Shown here: piece after piece, positions 35,361-44,825 of the stretch
Position numbering within the stretch: position 1 is the first letter of the stretch
Layout of the letters: each line of letters starts with the position of its first letter
Assembly: GCA_900318815.1 (NCBI GenBank)
Contig: ONMA01000001.1
Location: forward strand, 114,210 to 178,209
Source of the DNA: an uncultured Prevotellaceae bacterium
GTDB lineage: Bacteria; Bacteroidota; Bacteroidia; Bacteroidales; Bacteroidaceae
Direction: 5' to 3'
Length of the DNA stretch: 64,000 nucleotides
The notes under the pieces: model-generated
Seen by the model: only the letters and a program-made list of their open reading frames with translations
Databases searched by the model: none
Told to the model about the DNA's origin: nothing
Translations under genes and position numbers: made by a program

Positions 35361-36760
35361 ACACATTATTCGATAAGATTTGGGACAAGCACGTCGTGCA
35401 GATGGTGGACGACGGCCCCACACAGCTTTACATTGACAGGCTCTATTGTCATGAGGTGACGTCGCCCCAGGCATTCGAAGGCATGCGCCGTAGGGGCCTG
35501 AAATGCTTTCGCCCCGACTATATCTACTGTATGCCCGACCACAACACGCCGACGCACGACCAAGACAAACCCATAGAAGACCCCGTGTCGAAGAAGCAGG
35601 TGGAGATGCTGGAGCGCAATGCCCGTGACTTCGGTGTGGCCCATTTCGGCATGATGTCGCCCGACAATGGCATCATCCATGTGGTGGGCCCCGAGAAAGG
35701 ACTCTCGTTGCCGGGCATGACCATCGTCTGTGGCGACTCGCACACGTCGACCCACGGAGCGATGGGGGCCGTAGCCTTCGGCATAGGCACCAGCGAGGTG
35801 GAAATGGTGATGGCCTCGCAATGTATCCTGCAGCAGAAGCCCCGGTCGATGCGTATCAACATCGAGGGACAGTTAGGCCCTGGAGTGACGGCCAAGGACA
35901 TGGCCCTTTACCTCATAGCGCAGTTGACCACCAGCGGAGCTACGGGGTATTTTGTGGAATATGCAGGCGAGGCCGTGAGGACCCTCTCGATGGAAGGGCG
36001 CCTGACGCTGTGCAACCTGTCGATAGAGATGGGTGCCCGTGGCGGATTCATCGCCCCTGACGAGACCACCTTTAATTATATAAAGGGACGTGAGTATGCT
36101 CCGAAGGGCGAGGCGTGGGACAAGGCACTCAGTTACTGGAAGACCCTACGTAGCGACGATGACGCTGTGTTTGACAAGGAACTGACCTTCAACGCAGCAG
36201 ACATCGAGCCGCGCATTACCTACGGAACCAATCCTGGCATGGGCATTGGGATAACGGAATTGATACCGAATGCCTCGCCTATGGAGGCTAAGTCTTTGGC
36301 CTATATGGGATTGAAGGCGGGCGAATGCCTGTTGGGCAAACAGGTAGACTATGTATTCCTCGGAGCCTGTACCAACGGACGCATTGAGGACTTCCGTGCC
36401 TTCGCTTCCATTGCCAAGGGACGCAAGAAGGCAGCGAACGTTACGGCTTGGCTCGTGCCCGGTTCGTGGGCAGTTGACCGCCAGATACGTGAGGAAGGTC
36501 TCGACAAGATATTGGAGGAGGCAGGCTTCGCAATTCGTCAGCCAGGCTGTTCGGCCTGTCTGGCCATGAATGATGATAAGGTTCCTGCAGGCAAGCTCTG
36601 CGTCTCTACCTCTAACCGCAACTTCGAAGGTCGTCAGGGACCTGGTGCGCGTACCATTCTCTGCTCGCCCCTTGTGGCCGCTGCCGCTGCTGTGACTGGA
36701 GTTATCACTGACCCGAGGGATTTGGCCTCCCCAAGCCCCTCCAATGGAGGGGATGTCTGA
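35357..36760 (+). CDS. leuC: 3-isopropylmalate dehydratase large subunit
   Basis: A 467-residue aconitase-family subunit that with LeuD isomerises 2- to 3-isopropylmalate. The iron-sulfur ligands are the Cys in [14 protein letters not shown] and the pair in [11 protein letters not shown]. Also visible are [24 protein letters not shown] and [14 protein letters not shown]. After GVITDPR the normal end is extended by a tail ([13 protein letters not shown]) encoded by palindromic element B, so the stop codon comes from or just after the element. The tail should be tolerated at the C-terminus. Confidence 0.95.
   Translation: MNTLFDKIWDKHVVQMVDDGPTQLYIDRLYCHEVTSPQAFEGMRRRGLKCFRPDYIYCMPDHNTPTHDQDKPIEDPVSKKQVEMLERNARDFGVAHFGMMSPDNGIIHVVGPEKGLSLPGMTIVCGDSHTSTHGAMGAVAFGIGTSEVEMVMASQCILQQKPRSMRINIEGQLGPGVTAKDMALYLIAQLTTSGATGYFVEYAGEAVRTLSMEGRLTLCNLSIEMGARGGFIAPDETTFNYIKGREYAPKGEAWDKALSYWKTLRSDDDAVFDKELTFNAADIEPRITYGTNPGMGIGITELIPNASPMEAKSLAYMGLKAGECLLGKQVDYVFLGACTNGRIEDFRAFASIAKGRKKAANVTAWLVPGSWAVDRQIREEGLDKILEEAGFAIRQPGCSACLAMNDDKVPAGKLCVSTSNRNFEGRQGPGARTILCSPLVAAAAAVTGVITDPRDLASPSPSNGGDV
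36724..36754 (-). repeat. Palindromic element B, copy 2, forming the end of leuC
   Basis: CCCCTCC-AAT-GGAGGGG (36736-36752) preceded by GGCCTCCCCAAG. Read on the minus strand it gives GGAGGGG then CTTGGGGAGGC, the same order as copy 1 at 23195. Confidence 0.75.
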
Positions 36761-36786
36761 ATACATAAATGCCAGATGCTATAAAG

Positions 36787-37377
36787 ATGAAACAGAAATT
36801 CAATATTATTATTTCTACCTGCGTTCCCCTTCCGTTGGAGAACGTAGATACCGACCAGATTATCCCTGCCCGTTTCCTCAAGGCCACCGACAAGGAAGGC
36901 TTTGGCGACAACCTTTTCCGTGACTGGCGCTTCGACAAGGATGGCAACCCGGTGAAGGACTTCGTGCTCAACAATCCCCTGTATGGTGGCTGCATCCTTG
37001 TGGCTGGTAGGAACTTCGGTTCGGGCAGCAGTCGCGAGCATGCCGCCTGGGCCATTGCGGGCTACGGCTTCCGCGTAGTCATCAGTTCGTTTTTTGCCGA
37101 TATTCACAAGAACAACGAGCTGAACAACTTCGTGCTGCCCGTACAGGTGAGCGAGGCGTTCCTGCAGGAACTCTTCGACAGCATAGCCCACGACCCGAAG
37201 ACGCAAGTCGAGGTAGACCTTCCCCGGCAGACCGTGACCAACAAGGCAACAGGCCACAGCGAGCATTTCGACATCAACGGCTACAAGAAACATTGTCTGA
37301 TGGAGGGTCTCGACGACATTGACTTCCTGGTTGAGAACCAGCAGAAGACCATAGAATGGGAGAAAGCCAACGCCTAA
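36787..37377 (+). CDS. leuD: 3-isopropylmalate dehydratase small subunit
   Basis: A 196-residue partner of LeuC. The N-terminus KFNIIISTCVPLPLENVDTDQIIPARFLK and the motif GRNFGSGSSREHAAWAI are diagnostic for the small (swivel) subunit. The ATG at 36787 matches the usual family N-terminus; an in-frame ATG at 36769 adds six residues. It lies 26 bp after leuC and 16 bp before the next LeuA-like gene. Confidence 0.95.
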   Translation: MKQKFNIIISTCVPLPLENVDTDQIIPARFLKATDKEGFGDNLFRDWRFDKDGNPVKDFVLNNPLYGGCILVAGRNFGSGSSREHAAWAIAGYGFRVVISSFFADIHKNNELNNFVLPVQVSEAFLQELFDSIAHDPKTQVEVDLPRQTVTNKATGHSEHFDINGYKKHCLMEGLDDIDFLVENQQKTIEWEKANA

Positions 37378-37393
37378 ATCGACAAGAGAGAAG

Positions 37394-38950
37394 ATGGGAA
37401 CTGCAGAACAAGTAAACCAGGTGCGTGGCTTCCAGCCGTTCATCGAGATTATGGACTCCACGTTGCGCGATGGCGAGCAGACCACCGGCGTGAGCTTTCT
37501 TCCACACGAAAAGCTGATGATAGCGCGCAAGCTGTTGCGCGAACTCAATGTAGACCGTATTGAGGTTGGTTCGGCCCGCGTAAGCGAAGGCGAGAAAGAC
37601 GCGGTGAAGGCCATCTGTCGCTATGCGCGTCAGATTAACCGCTTGGAAAGTGTGGAAGTCTTAGGTTTTGTCGACGGCCATGCGTCGGTCGACTGGATTA
37701 AGGATGCAGGTGGCTGTACGATGAACCTGCTGGCCAAAGGTTCGCTGAAGCATTGTAGCGAGCAGCTGAAGAAGACGCCCGAAGAACATATCGCCGATAT
37801 TATAGAGGTGGTGGACTATGCCCGGCAGCAGGGCATTGCCGTAAACCTTTATTTAGAGGACTGGTCGAGCGGGATGAAGGACTCCCGCGAGTACGTCTAT
37901 CAGCTGATGGATGCCCTCGTCGACAAGCACATACGCCGTTTCATGCTGCCCGACACGCTGGGTATAATGAATCCCTTACAGGTCATTGAGTACTTTCGCA
38001 AGATGATGAAGCGCTATCCCGATGCCCACTTCGACTTCCATGCCCATAACGACTATGACCTTGCCGTTTCCAACTCGTTGGCGGCTGCGCTGAGTGGTGT
38101 ACGCGGCTTGCATGTCACGGTGAACGGTCTGGGCGAGCGTTGTGGCAATGCCCCGCTGTCGAGCGTGCAGGTGATTCTGAAGGACCAGTTTAATGCCAAG
38201 ACCAGCATTCGCGAGGATAAGCTCAACGACATCAGCCGTCTGGTGGAGAGCTACAGCGGCATCAGCATTGCCCCCAACCAGCCTATCATCGGCGACTATG
38301 TGTTTACGCAAGTGGCTGGCGTTCATGCCGATGGCGACAACAAGGGCGGTCTCTATCACAATCCGTTGGTGCCCGAACGCTTCGGACGCAAGCGCGAGTA
38401 TGCCATGGGCAAGACCAGTGGCCGGGCCAACATAGCGCGTAACCTGCAGGAGTTGGGCTTGGAACTGACGCCCGAACAGACCCAGCGCGTGACGAAGCGC
38501 GTCACCGAGCTGGGCGACCGCAAGGAAGTGGTGACGCTGGACGACCTTCCCTTCATCGTGAGCGACGTGCTGAAGCACGATGTGGCTGAGGAGAAGGTGA
38601 AGCTCGTGAGCTATCAGGTGTCGCTGGCCTACGGCTTGAAGCCGCTTGCCAATGTAAAGATTGAGATTAACGGCGTGCAGTACGAGGGGCATTCGTCGGG
38701 CGACGGACAGTATGATGCCTTTGTGAAGGCCATGCGGAAAATCTACAGGGAGTATCTCGACCGCACCTTCCCGTTGTTGGAGAACTATGCCGTCAGCATT
38801 CCGCCAGGCGGTCGCACCGATGCCTTGGTGCAGACGGTCATCACTTGGCGGCGCGATGACGGACGCTTGTTCCGCACCCGTGGCCTCGATGCCGACCAGA
38901 CGGAAGCTGCTATCAAGGCCACCATCAAGATGCTGAACATGGTGGAGTGA
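37394..38950 (+). CDS. Second LeuA-family synthase (isopropylmalate/citramalate synthase-like)
   Basis: A 518-residue enzyme of the same family as LeuA but clearly distinct: DSTLRDGEQTTGVSF, AHNDYDLAVSN in place of [24 protein letters not shown], and a C-terminal regulatory-type domain (VKLVSYQVSLAYGLKPLANVKIEINGV). Relatives include citramalate synthases, which make isoleucine precursors from pyruvate, and a Bacteroidetes paralog of LeuA of unproven substrate. Being the fourth gene in the leucine operon, where leuB is often found in relatives, it may give a branched-chain precursor by the citramalate route. Substrate cannot be read from the sequence. Confidence 0.8.
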   Translation: MGTAEQVNQVRGFQPFIEIMDSTLRDGEQTTGVSFLPHEKLMIARKLLRELNVDRIEVGSARVSEGEKDAVKAICRYARQINRLESVEVLGFVDGHASVDWIKDAGGCTMNLLAKGSLKHCSEQLKKTPEEHIADIIEVVDYARQQGIAVNLYLEDWSSGMKDSREYVYQLMDALVDKHIRRFMLPDTLGIMNPLQVIEYFRKMMKRYPDAHFDFHAHNDYDLAVSNSLAAALSGVRGLHVTVNGLGERCGNAPLSSVQVILKDQFNAKTSIREDKLNDISRLVESYSGISIAPNQPIIGDYVFTQVAGVHADGDNKGGLYHNPLVPERFGRKREYAMGKTSGRANIARNLQELGLELTPEQTQRVTKRVTELGDRKEVVTLDDLPFIVSDVLKHDVAEEKVKLVSYQVSLAYGLKPLANVKIEINGVQYEGHSSGDGQYDAFVKAMRKIYREYLDRTFPLLENYAVSIPPGGRTDALVQTVITWRRDDGRLFRTRGLDADQTEAAIKATIKMLNMVE

Positions 38951-38956
38951 AGTGTT

Positions 38957-40060
38957 TTAAACAGCCATCAGCTCGCTCATCACCATGTTGCTGACGAAGA
39001 GTCCGCGGCGTGTAAGTACGAGGTGATTGTCGCGTAGTGTTAGCAGGCCATCGGTGATGAACCGACTGGCCTGTTCTGTGCAATAGGATTGATGTTCGGG
39101 CGTGAGGATGCTGAGGTCGAGTCCTTCGCAGGTGCGGAGAGCCGTCATCACCATGTCGTTGTAGCGGGTGTCGGTATCGAGTTCTTCCCGTTCGAAATCG
39201 GGTTCCCCCTGTTCTATTCCCCGAATATACAGGTCGATGTCGCTTACGTTCCATTGTCGGCTGTTGCCGTCGAACGAGTGGGCGGCAGCACCTATGCCGA
39301 GGTAAGGCGTCTGGTTCCAGTAGCTACTGTTATGGCGTGAGCGGTAGCCAGCCTTGGCAAAGTTGCTGATTTCATAGTGTTCGTAGCCGTTTTGGCAGAG
39401 GCGGTCTATCAGGTCGCTGTACATCTGTAGGCTCAGCTCCTCGTCCACCTCATGAACCTTGCCCTGTTCGAGAAGTTGGTAGAGTGGGGTACACTCCTCA
39501 TACATCAGACTGTAGGCCGAGATATGCTCTACGTTGAGTGCCAATGCCAGGTCGATGTCACGGTGCCAGTCGTCGATGGTCTCTTCGGGAAAGCCATACA
39601 TCAGGTCGATGCTGATGTTGCGGATGCCTACTTGGCGTAGCAGCCTCACAGCCTCCAGCACCTGCGAGGCCGAATGCCGACGCCGGAGAAAGCGCAACCG
39701 CTCGTTGCTGAATGTCTGCGCACCCATGCTGACGCGGTTGACGGGGAGCTGCCCCAATGCCTCCACATACTGGGGCGTGAGGTCATCGGGGTTGCACTCA
39801 ATGGTTACTTCCTCGGCGTGGGTGGTGTCGAGGGCCTGGAACAGCTGTTGCATTTGTGCGGGCGAGAGTTGCGAAGGCGTTCCCCCACCTATATATATAG
39901 TATGTACGGGCTCTTTTTTAAGATAATCGCCACGCATTTGCAGCTCCCGACAGAGCGCATCGACGTATCGCTGACGCAGCTCAGAGCGGGTGGTGGAGTA
40001 GAAGCCGCAATAGATGCAACGGCTCTTACAAAATGGAATATGTATGTATATACCAGCCAT
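38957..40060 (-). CDS. hemW: Radical SAM heme chaperone HemW
   Basis: A 367-residue radical SAM protein. The cluster motif is CKSRCIYCGF at the N-terminus (C-x3-C-x2-C), followed by YIGGGTPS, ECNPDD, RVSMGAQTF and DLMYGFPEET, the HemN/HemW pattern. The HemW C-terminal domain (NSSYWNQTPYLGIGAAAHSF) is present, while the second Cys patterns specific to true HemN are lacking. HemW is thought to deliver heme rather than oxidise coproporphyrinogen. The gene converges on the leucine operon with only 6 bp between stops. Confidence 0.88.
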   Translation of the reverse strand: MAGIYIHIPFCKSRCIYCGFYSTTRSELRQRYVDALCRELQMRGDYLKKEPVHTIYIGGGTPSQLSPAQMQQLFQALDTTHAEEVTIECNPDDLTPQYVEALGQLPVNRVSMGAQTFSNERLRFLRRRHSASQVLEAVRLLRQVGIRNISIDLMYGFPEETIDDWHRDIDLALALNVEHISAYSLMYEECTPLYQLLEQGKVHEVDEELSLQMYSDLIDRLCQNGYEHYEISNFAKAGYRSRHNSSYWNQTPYLGIGAAAHSFDGNSRQWNVSDIDLYIRGIEQGEPDFEREELDTDTRYNDMVMTALRTCEGLDLSILTPEHQSYCTEQASRFITDGLLTLRDNHLVLTRRGLFVSNMVMSELMAV

Positions 40061-40068
40061 AGTGACGG

Positions 40069-40076
40069 CAAAATTA
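40069..40076 (-). promoter_or_regulatory. Promoter -7 box of hemW, giving a near-leaderless message
   Basis: Minus-strand TAATTTTG ends 8 bases before the hemW ATG (40060). The predicted start is within about 4 nt of the start codon. Confidence 0.5.
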
Positions 40077-40179
40077 CTAATTTTGTTTAATATTTGAAAG
40101 ATTTTCTTGGTGTTTTACAAAAAAATGAGTAATTTCGGCACCCAAAATTGAATACATATAACCTAAAATTATAAACGAC

Positions 40180-42342
40180 ATGAAAGTTTATCAGACAAAC
40201 GAGATTAAAAACATTGCACTCCTTGGCAGTGCGGGTAGCGGCAAGACCACTCTTGCCGAGGCTATGGTCTATGAGGCCGGCATCATTAAGCGTCGTGGCA
40301 CCGTAGAGGGAAAGAACACGATGAGCGACTACTTCCCCGTGGAGCAGGAGTATGGCTATTCGGTCTTCTCCACCGTGTTCCATACCGAATGGAACGGCAA
40401 GAAACTGAACATCATTGACTGCCCGGGCAGCGACGACTTCGTGGGTGGTGCCATCACCGCTCTGAACGTCACCGATCAGGCAGTTATTCTTGTCAACGGC
40501 CAGTACGGACCAGAGGTGGGCACGATGAATGCCTTCCGCAATACCGACAAACTGAAGAAGCCCGTCATCTTCTTGGTGAACCAGCTGGATCGCGACAACT
40601 GCGACTTTGACCAGATTCTGGGTCAGTTGCGCGAAGTCTATGGTCCGAACTGCGTTCCCGTGCAGTATCCTATTGCCACGGGTGCAGGCTTCAATGCCGT
40701 GATTGACGTGCTGCTGATGAAGAAATACTCCTGGAAGCCCGAGGGTGGTGCTCCTATCATCGAGGACATTCCAGCCGACCAGTTGGAGAAAGCCAAGGAG
40801 TTGAAGGCAGCCTTAGTGGAAGCCGCTGCCGCAGGCGACGACGCGCTGATGGAGAAGTTCTTCGAGGAGGAAGACCTGACTGAGGACGAGATGCGTGAGG
40901 GCATACGCAAGGGCCTTATTACGCGCAGCGTGTTTCCCGTGTTCTGCGTCTGCGCAGGCAAGGACATGGGCGTGCGCCGTCTGATGGAGTTCCTCGGCAA
41001 CGTGGTTCCCTTCGTGAGCGAGATGCCGAAGGTCGAGAACACAGCCGGACAGGAGATTGCTCCCGATGCCTCTGCTCCCACTTCGCTCTACTTCTTCAAG
41101 ACGGGTATTGAACCCCATATCGGTGAGGTGAGCTACTTCAAGGTGATGAGCGGTACGGTGAAGAGCGGCGATGACCTGACGAATGCCGACCGTGGCTCAA
41201 AGGAGCGCATTGGTACGCTGTATGCCTGCGCCGGTGCCAACCGCGTACAGGTAGACCAGCTTGTGGCCGGTGACATCGGCTGCACCGTGAAGCTGAAGGA
41301 CGTGAAGACGGGCAACACGCTCAATGGCAAGGACAATGCCGACTGGCGTTTCGACTTCATTAAATATCCTAACTCCAAGTTCTCGCGTGCCATCAAGGCC
41401 GTGAACGAGAGCGAGACCGAGAAGATGATGGCAGCTCTGAACAAGATGCGCCAGGAAGACCCGACATGGGTGGTCGAGCAGTCGAAGGAGTTGCGTCAGA
41501 TTATCGTGCATGGTCAGGGTGAGTTCCACCTGCGCACGTTGAAGTGGCGTATGGAGAACAACGAGAAGATTCAGGTGGAATATCAGGAGCCGAAGATTCC
41601 TTATCGTGAGACGATCTCGAAGATGGCACGTGCTGACTATCGTCATAAGAAGCAGTCGGGCGGTTCGGGTCAGTTCGGCGAGGTACACCTCATCATCGAG
41701 CCTTACACCGAGGGCATGGAGGATCCCGTCAGCTTCACCATCAATGGCCAGGAGTTCAAGATGAACATCAAGGGCAAGGAAGAAATCGACTTGGAGTGGG
41801 GCGGCAAGCTCGTCTTCATCAACAGCGTGGTGGGTGGTGCCATTGACATGCGCTTCATGCCCGCCATCCTGAAGGGCATCATGCAGCGCATGGAGCAGGG
41901 TCCGCTTACGGGTTCTTACGCTCGCGACGTGCGCGTCATCGTCTACGACGGAAAGATGCACCCGGTTGACTCCAACGAACTCTCGTTCATGCTGGCCGGA
42001 CGTAATGCCTTCTCTCTGGCCTTCAAGGAGGCTGGTCCCAAGGTGCTTGAGCCTATCTACGACCTCGAGGTACTCGTGCCTGGCGACTACATGGGCGACG
42101 TGATGAGCGACCTGCAGGGACGCCGTGCCATCATCATGGGCATGGACTCTGAGGCTGGTTATCAGAAGCTGAATGCCAAGATACCTCTCAAGGAACTGGC
42201 TAACTACTCTATCGCCCTGAGTTCCATCACTGGTGGACGTGCCTCGTTCTCAACGAAGTTTGCCAGCTACGAGCTTGTGCCGAACGACATCCAGCAGGCT
42301 CTCATCAAGGCTCACGAGGCTGAGATGAAGGAGGAAGATTAA
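40180..42342 (+). CDS. EF-G2-type elongation factor G paralog lacking the catalytic His
   Basis: A 720-residue five-domain EF-G-like protein. The P loop is GSAGSGKTT (family EF-G: AHIDAGKTT). Switch II reads DCPGSDDF where canonical EF-G has DTPGHVDF, so the catalytic His is Ser84. The base-recognition motif is NQLD instead of NKMD. Domains III-V are well kept (HGQGEFHL, HKKQSGGSGQFGEV, HPVDSNE at the domain IV tip, GDYMGDVMSDLQGRR). B. thetaiotaomicron EF-G2 has been described as working without GTP hydrolysis and helping during carbon starvation; this looks like its counterpart. It is a single-gene unit with a strong terminator. Confidence 0.88.
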   Translation: MKVYQTNEIKNIALLGSAGSGKTTLAEAMVYEAGIIKRRGTVEGKNTMSDYFPVEQEYGYSVFSTVFHTEWNGKKLNIIDCPGSDDFVGGAITALNVTDQAVILVNGQYGPEVGTMNAFRNTDKLKKPVIFLVNQLDRDNCDFDQILGQLREVYGPNCVPVQYPIATGAGFNAVIDVLLMKKYSWKPEGGAPIIEDIPADQLEKAKELKAALVEAAAAGDDALMEKFFEEEDLTEDEMREGIRKGLITRSVFPVFCVCAGKDMGVRRLMEFLGNVVPFVSEMPKVENTAGQEIAPDASAPTSLYFFKTGIEPHIGEVSYFKVMSGTVKSGDDLTNADRGSKERIGTLYACAGANRVQVDQLVAGDIGCTVKLKDVKTGNTLNGKDNADWRFDFIKYPNSKFSRAIKAVNESETEKMMAALNKMRQEDPTWVVEQSKELRQIIVHGQGEFHLRTLKWRMENNEKIQVEYQEPKIPYRETISKMARADYRHKKQSGGSGQFGEVHLIIEPYTEGMEDPVSFTINGQEFKMNIKGKEEIDLEWGGKLVFINSVVGGAIDMRFMPAILKGIMQRMEQGPLTGSYARDVRVIVYDGKMHPVDSNELSFMLAGRNAFSLAFKEAGPKVLEPIYDLEVLVPGDYMGDVMSDLQGRRAIIMGMDSEAGYQKLNAKIPLKELANYSIALSSITGGRASFSTKFASYELVPNDIQQALIKAHEAEMKEED

Positions 42343-42363
42343 GCTCATTGATAAAACAATAGG

Positions 42364-42401
42364 GAAGGCCGGGAAATGTCTGTTTTCCGGCCTTCTTTGT
42401 T
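42364..42401 (+). terminator. Terminator of the EF-G2 gene
   Basis: GAAGGCCGG (42364-42372) pairs with CCGGCCTTC (42387-42395), followed by TTTGTT. Confidence 0.85.
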
Positions 42402-42464
42402 ATATTTTGTGTCGAATGACGATGGTTAAGTTTGGGTCAAAAGGTTAATCTTCTCAAATAGTGC

Positions 42465-42494
42465 TTTGTTATTCGTTTTTTTTTACTACCTTTG
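42465..42494 (+). promoter_or_regulatory. Promoter of terC
   Basis: TTTG (42465-42468), 18 nt, TACCTTTG (42487-42494). The leader of about 65 nt contains a small AGGG/CCCT stem; I could not match it to a manganese riboswitch. Confidence 0.65.
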
Positions 42495-42565
42495 CCCCCG
42501 CAATGGAGAAATAAGGGCCGATGAACCCTGTTTTCAACGTTGATATAATAAAATAAATAGGTAAT

Positions 42566-43591
42566 ATGGACTTAATGGGACTGCCCTTATGGGCTTGGAT
42601 TGTTTTTTATGTTTTGGTATTTGTGATGCTCATTGCCGACCTGAAGATGTTTGCCAAGAAAGGCGAGCACGAGGTGAGTGTGGGTGAGGCACTGAAGATG
42701 ACAGGTGTGTGGATAGGCGTTTCGCTGCTGTTCTGTGCCGGCATCTACTTCTTCTATCCTGTTGAGGCGCATGAGAAGGCAACGGAGTTTTTGGCAGGCT
42801 ATCTGATTGAGAAGTCGCTGTCGATGGATAATCTCTTTGTGTTCCTCATGCTGTTCTCTTTCTTCGGTGTGGAGCGTAAGTATCAGCATGAAGTACTCTT
42901 TTGGGGAATCTTCGGGGCATTGGTGCTGCGCAGTATCTTCATCTTTGCCGGTGCGGCTATGGTCGAACGCTTCGAGTGGGTGCTTGGATTGTTTGGTCTG
43001 TTCCTGCTCTATACGGGAGCGAAGATGTTCAAGCACGATGACGAGGCGCAGAGCGACCCGTCGCAGAACATCATCGTGAAGGTGTTTAAGAAGTTCTTCC
43101 CTGTGACCGATAAGATGCACGAGGATAAGTTCTTCGTGAAGGAGGCTGGTGGAAAGGGACGCTGGCTGGCTACGCCGCTGTTTATCACGCTGCTGGTCAT
43201 CGAGACCACCGACGTGGCTTTTGCCGTTGACTCCATCCCTGCCGTGTTCTCCGTCAGCCGTGATCCGTTCATTGTGCTCACATCCAACATCTTTGCCATC
43301 CTGGGCTTGCGTGCGCTCTACTTCGCCTTGGCAGCTGTGGCAAAGTATTTCACCTACCTGAAATACGGATTGGGCATCATTCTCATCTTCGTGGGTGTGA
43401 AGATGCTGCTCGCCATGAACGAGTATGTCAACGCACTTGGGGCGATGGTAGGCTTGTCGCTGAACATGCCGCATATCGAAGTGCCCACGATGTGGTCGCT
43501 GGCCTTCATCTTCGGTGTGCTTGTGCTGTCGATGGGACTGTCGGTGGTCGTGTCGCGCAAGGACGTGTCGAATCATTTAGGAACCAAATAA
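42566..43591 (+). CDS. TerC/Alx family membrane protein
   Basis: A 341-residue inner-membrane protein with about nine membrane segments. Family hallmarks are the early Asp in MLIADLKMF, GYLIEKSLSMDNLFVFLMLFSFF and the second Asp-bearing block LLVIETTDVAFAVDSIPAVF; these acidic residues in membrane helices are thought to bind metal. TerC/Alx proteins export manganese or help load metals into secreted proteins; tellurite resistance is an older label. It is followed after 10 bp by purN, possibly cotranscribed. Confidence 0.88.
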   Translation: MDLMGLPLWAWIVFYVLVFVMLIADLKMFAKKGEHEVSVGEALKMTGVWIGVSLLFCAGIYFFYPVEAHEKATEFLAGYLIEKSLSMDNLFVFLMLFSFFGVERKYQHEVLFWGIFGALVLRSIFIFAGAAMVERFEWVLGLFGLFLLYTGAKMFKHDDEAQSDPSQNIIVKVFKKFFPVTDKMHEDKFFVKEAGGKGRWLATPLFITLLVIETTDVAFAVDSIPAVFSVSRDPFIVLTSNIFAILGLRALYFALAAVAKYFTYLKYGLGIILIFVGVKMLLAMNEYVNALGAMVGLSLNMPHIEVPTMWSLAFIFGVLVLSMGLSVVVSRKDVSNHLGTK

Positions 43592-43601
43592 TTGCTTAAC
43601 C

Positions 43602-44201
43602 ATGGATAGAATCAATATTGCGGTGTTTGTGTCGGGCAGTGGCTCCAATTGTGAGAACCTGATACGCTATTTCAAGTCATCGGAACGGATGGGCGTTTCG
43701 CTTGTCGTCAGCAACAAGGCTGATGCCTACGCGCTGGTGCGCAGTGAGCGGCTTGGCGTGCCTACTGCCGTGGTGAGCAAATCCGAACTGAATGATGACT
43801 CGGTGATGCTGCCGCTCCTGCGCAAGTATGAAATAGGGTTTATCGTGTTGGCAGGCTTCCTTCCCTTAGTACCCAACTTCCTGATAGAGGCATTCCCGCG
43901 CCGTATTGTCAATTTGCATCCGGCATTGCTGCCCAAGTTTGGCGGCAAAGGCATGTGGGGCCATCACGTGCATGAGGCAGTGAAGGCTGCGGGTGAAAAG
44001 GAGACGGGTATGACCGTTCATTGGGTGACGCCCGTCTGTGACAGCGGAGAGATTATTGCACAGTATCGTGTGGCTTTGAGTCCAGATGACAGTGCCGACG
44101 ATATTGCCGAGAAGGAACACCAATTGGAAATGAAGTATTTCCCCTCAGTGGTGGAGCAGGTTGTTTCCGAAATCTTAGCCATTGATGGCGTCAAGTTGTA
44201 A
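43602..44201 (+). CDS. purN: Phosphoribosylglycinamide formyltransferase
   Basis: A 199-residue enzyme that transfers formyl from 10-formyl-THF to GAR in purine synthesis. It shows the N-terminal loop VFVSGSGSNCENLI, the catalytic Asn-His of VNLHPALLPKFGGKGMWG, and GMTVHWVTPVCDSGEIIAQ with the catalytic Asp. Length is normal for PurN. It starts 10 bp after terC. Confidence 0.93.
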   Translation: MDRINIAVFVSGSGSNCENLIRYFKSSERMGVSLVVSNKADAYALVRSERLGVPTAVVSKSELNDDSVMLPLLRKYEIGFIVLAGFLPLVPNFLIEAFPRRIVNLHPALLPKFGGKGMWGHHVHEAVKAAGEKETGMTVHWVTPVCDSGEIIAQYRVALSPDDSADDIAEKEHQLEMKYFPSVVEQVVSEILAIDGVKL

Positions 44202-44271
44202 TAGACGTTATAGAAGAGGAACTTAAAGGTTAAAAAAAATTAAGCTATAAAGATTTGTCAATGGTTTAATC

Positions 44272-44300
44272 TTTGTTTCACAATATTTTTTATACCTTTG
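44272..44300 (+). promoter_or_regulatory. Promoter of the rpmB-rpmG operon
   Basis: TTTG (44272-44275), 17 nt, TACCTTTG (44293-44300) followed by CACC. The leader is about 45 nt. Confidence 0.65.
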
Positions 44301-44352
44301 CACCCTGTTTGGAGTAAGTAAGTATTTAAAGACTTAAAAGAAGTAGATAGCA

Positions 44353-44616
44353 ATGTCTAAAGTTTGTCAAATCACAGGAAAGAAGGCACAGGTAGGTAAC
44401 AATGTGTCTCACTCGAAGCACCGCACAAAGCGCACCTTCGACGTGAACCTGTTCAGCAAGAAGTTCTACTATGTTGAGGAGAACTGCTGGATTCAGTTGA
44501 AGATTAGCGCAGCTGGTCTTCGCATGATTAATAAAGTGGGTCTGGACGCCGCTCTGAAGCAGGCTGTGGCCAATGGCTTCGTGGATTGGAAGGACATTAA
44601 AGTAATAGGAGACTAA
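44353..44616 (+). CDS. rpmB: Ribosomal protein bL28
   Basis: An 87-residue large-subunit protein: [28 protein letters not shown] is the bL28 N-terminus, ending with the L-x-x-G helix near the C-terminus. It heads an operon with rpmG (5 bp gap) and a DUF4295 gene, the standard Bacteroidetes order. Confidence 0.96.
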   Translation: MSKVCQITGKKAQVGNNVSHSKHRTKRTFDVNLFSKKFYYVEENCWIQLKISAAGLRMINKVGLDAALKQAVANGFVDWKDIKVIGD

Positions 44617-44621
44617 CAACC

Positions 44622-44813
44622 ATGGCAAGCAAGAAAGCAAAGGGCAATCGCATTCAGGTCATTCTGGAATGCACAGAGATGAAGAACAGCGGTCTTCCTG
44701 GCACCAGCCGTTACATTACGACGAAGAATCGTAAGAATACGCCTGAGCGTATGGAACTGATGAAGTATAACCCCATCCTGAAGAAGATGACTCTTCATAA
44801 GGAGATAAAGTAA
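44622..44813 (+). CDS. rpmG: Ribosomal protein bL33
   Basis: A 63-residue large-subunit protein with [41 protein letters not shown]. Only one Cys is left of the zinc site found in some bL33 (C- form), which is usual for zinc-independent versions. Confidence 0.95.
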   Translation: MASKKAKGNRIQVILECTEMKNSGLPGTSRYITTKNRKNTPERMELMKYNPILKKMTLHKEIK

Positions 44814-44825
44814 TTGTAAGACAGT

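Noticed and set aside
42495..42565. Manganese riboswitch in front of terC
   Set aside because: Only a short AGGG/CCCT stem is present; the conserved loops of the yybP-ykoY motif could not be found.
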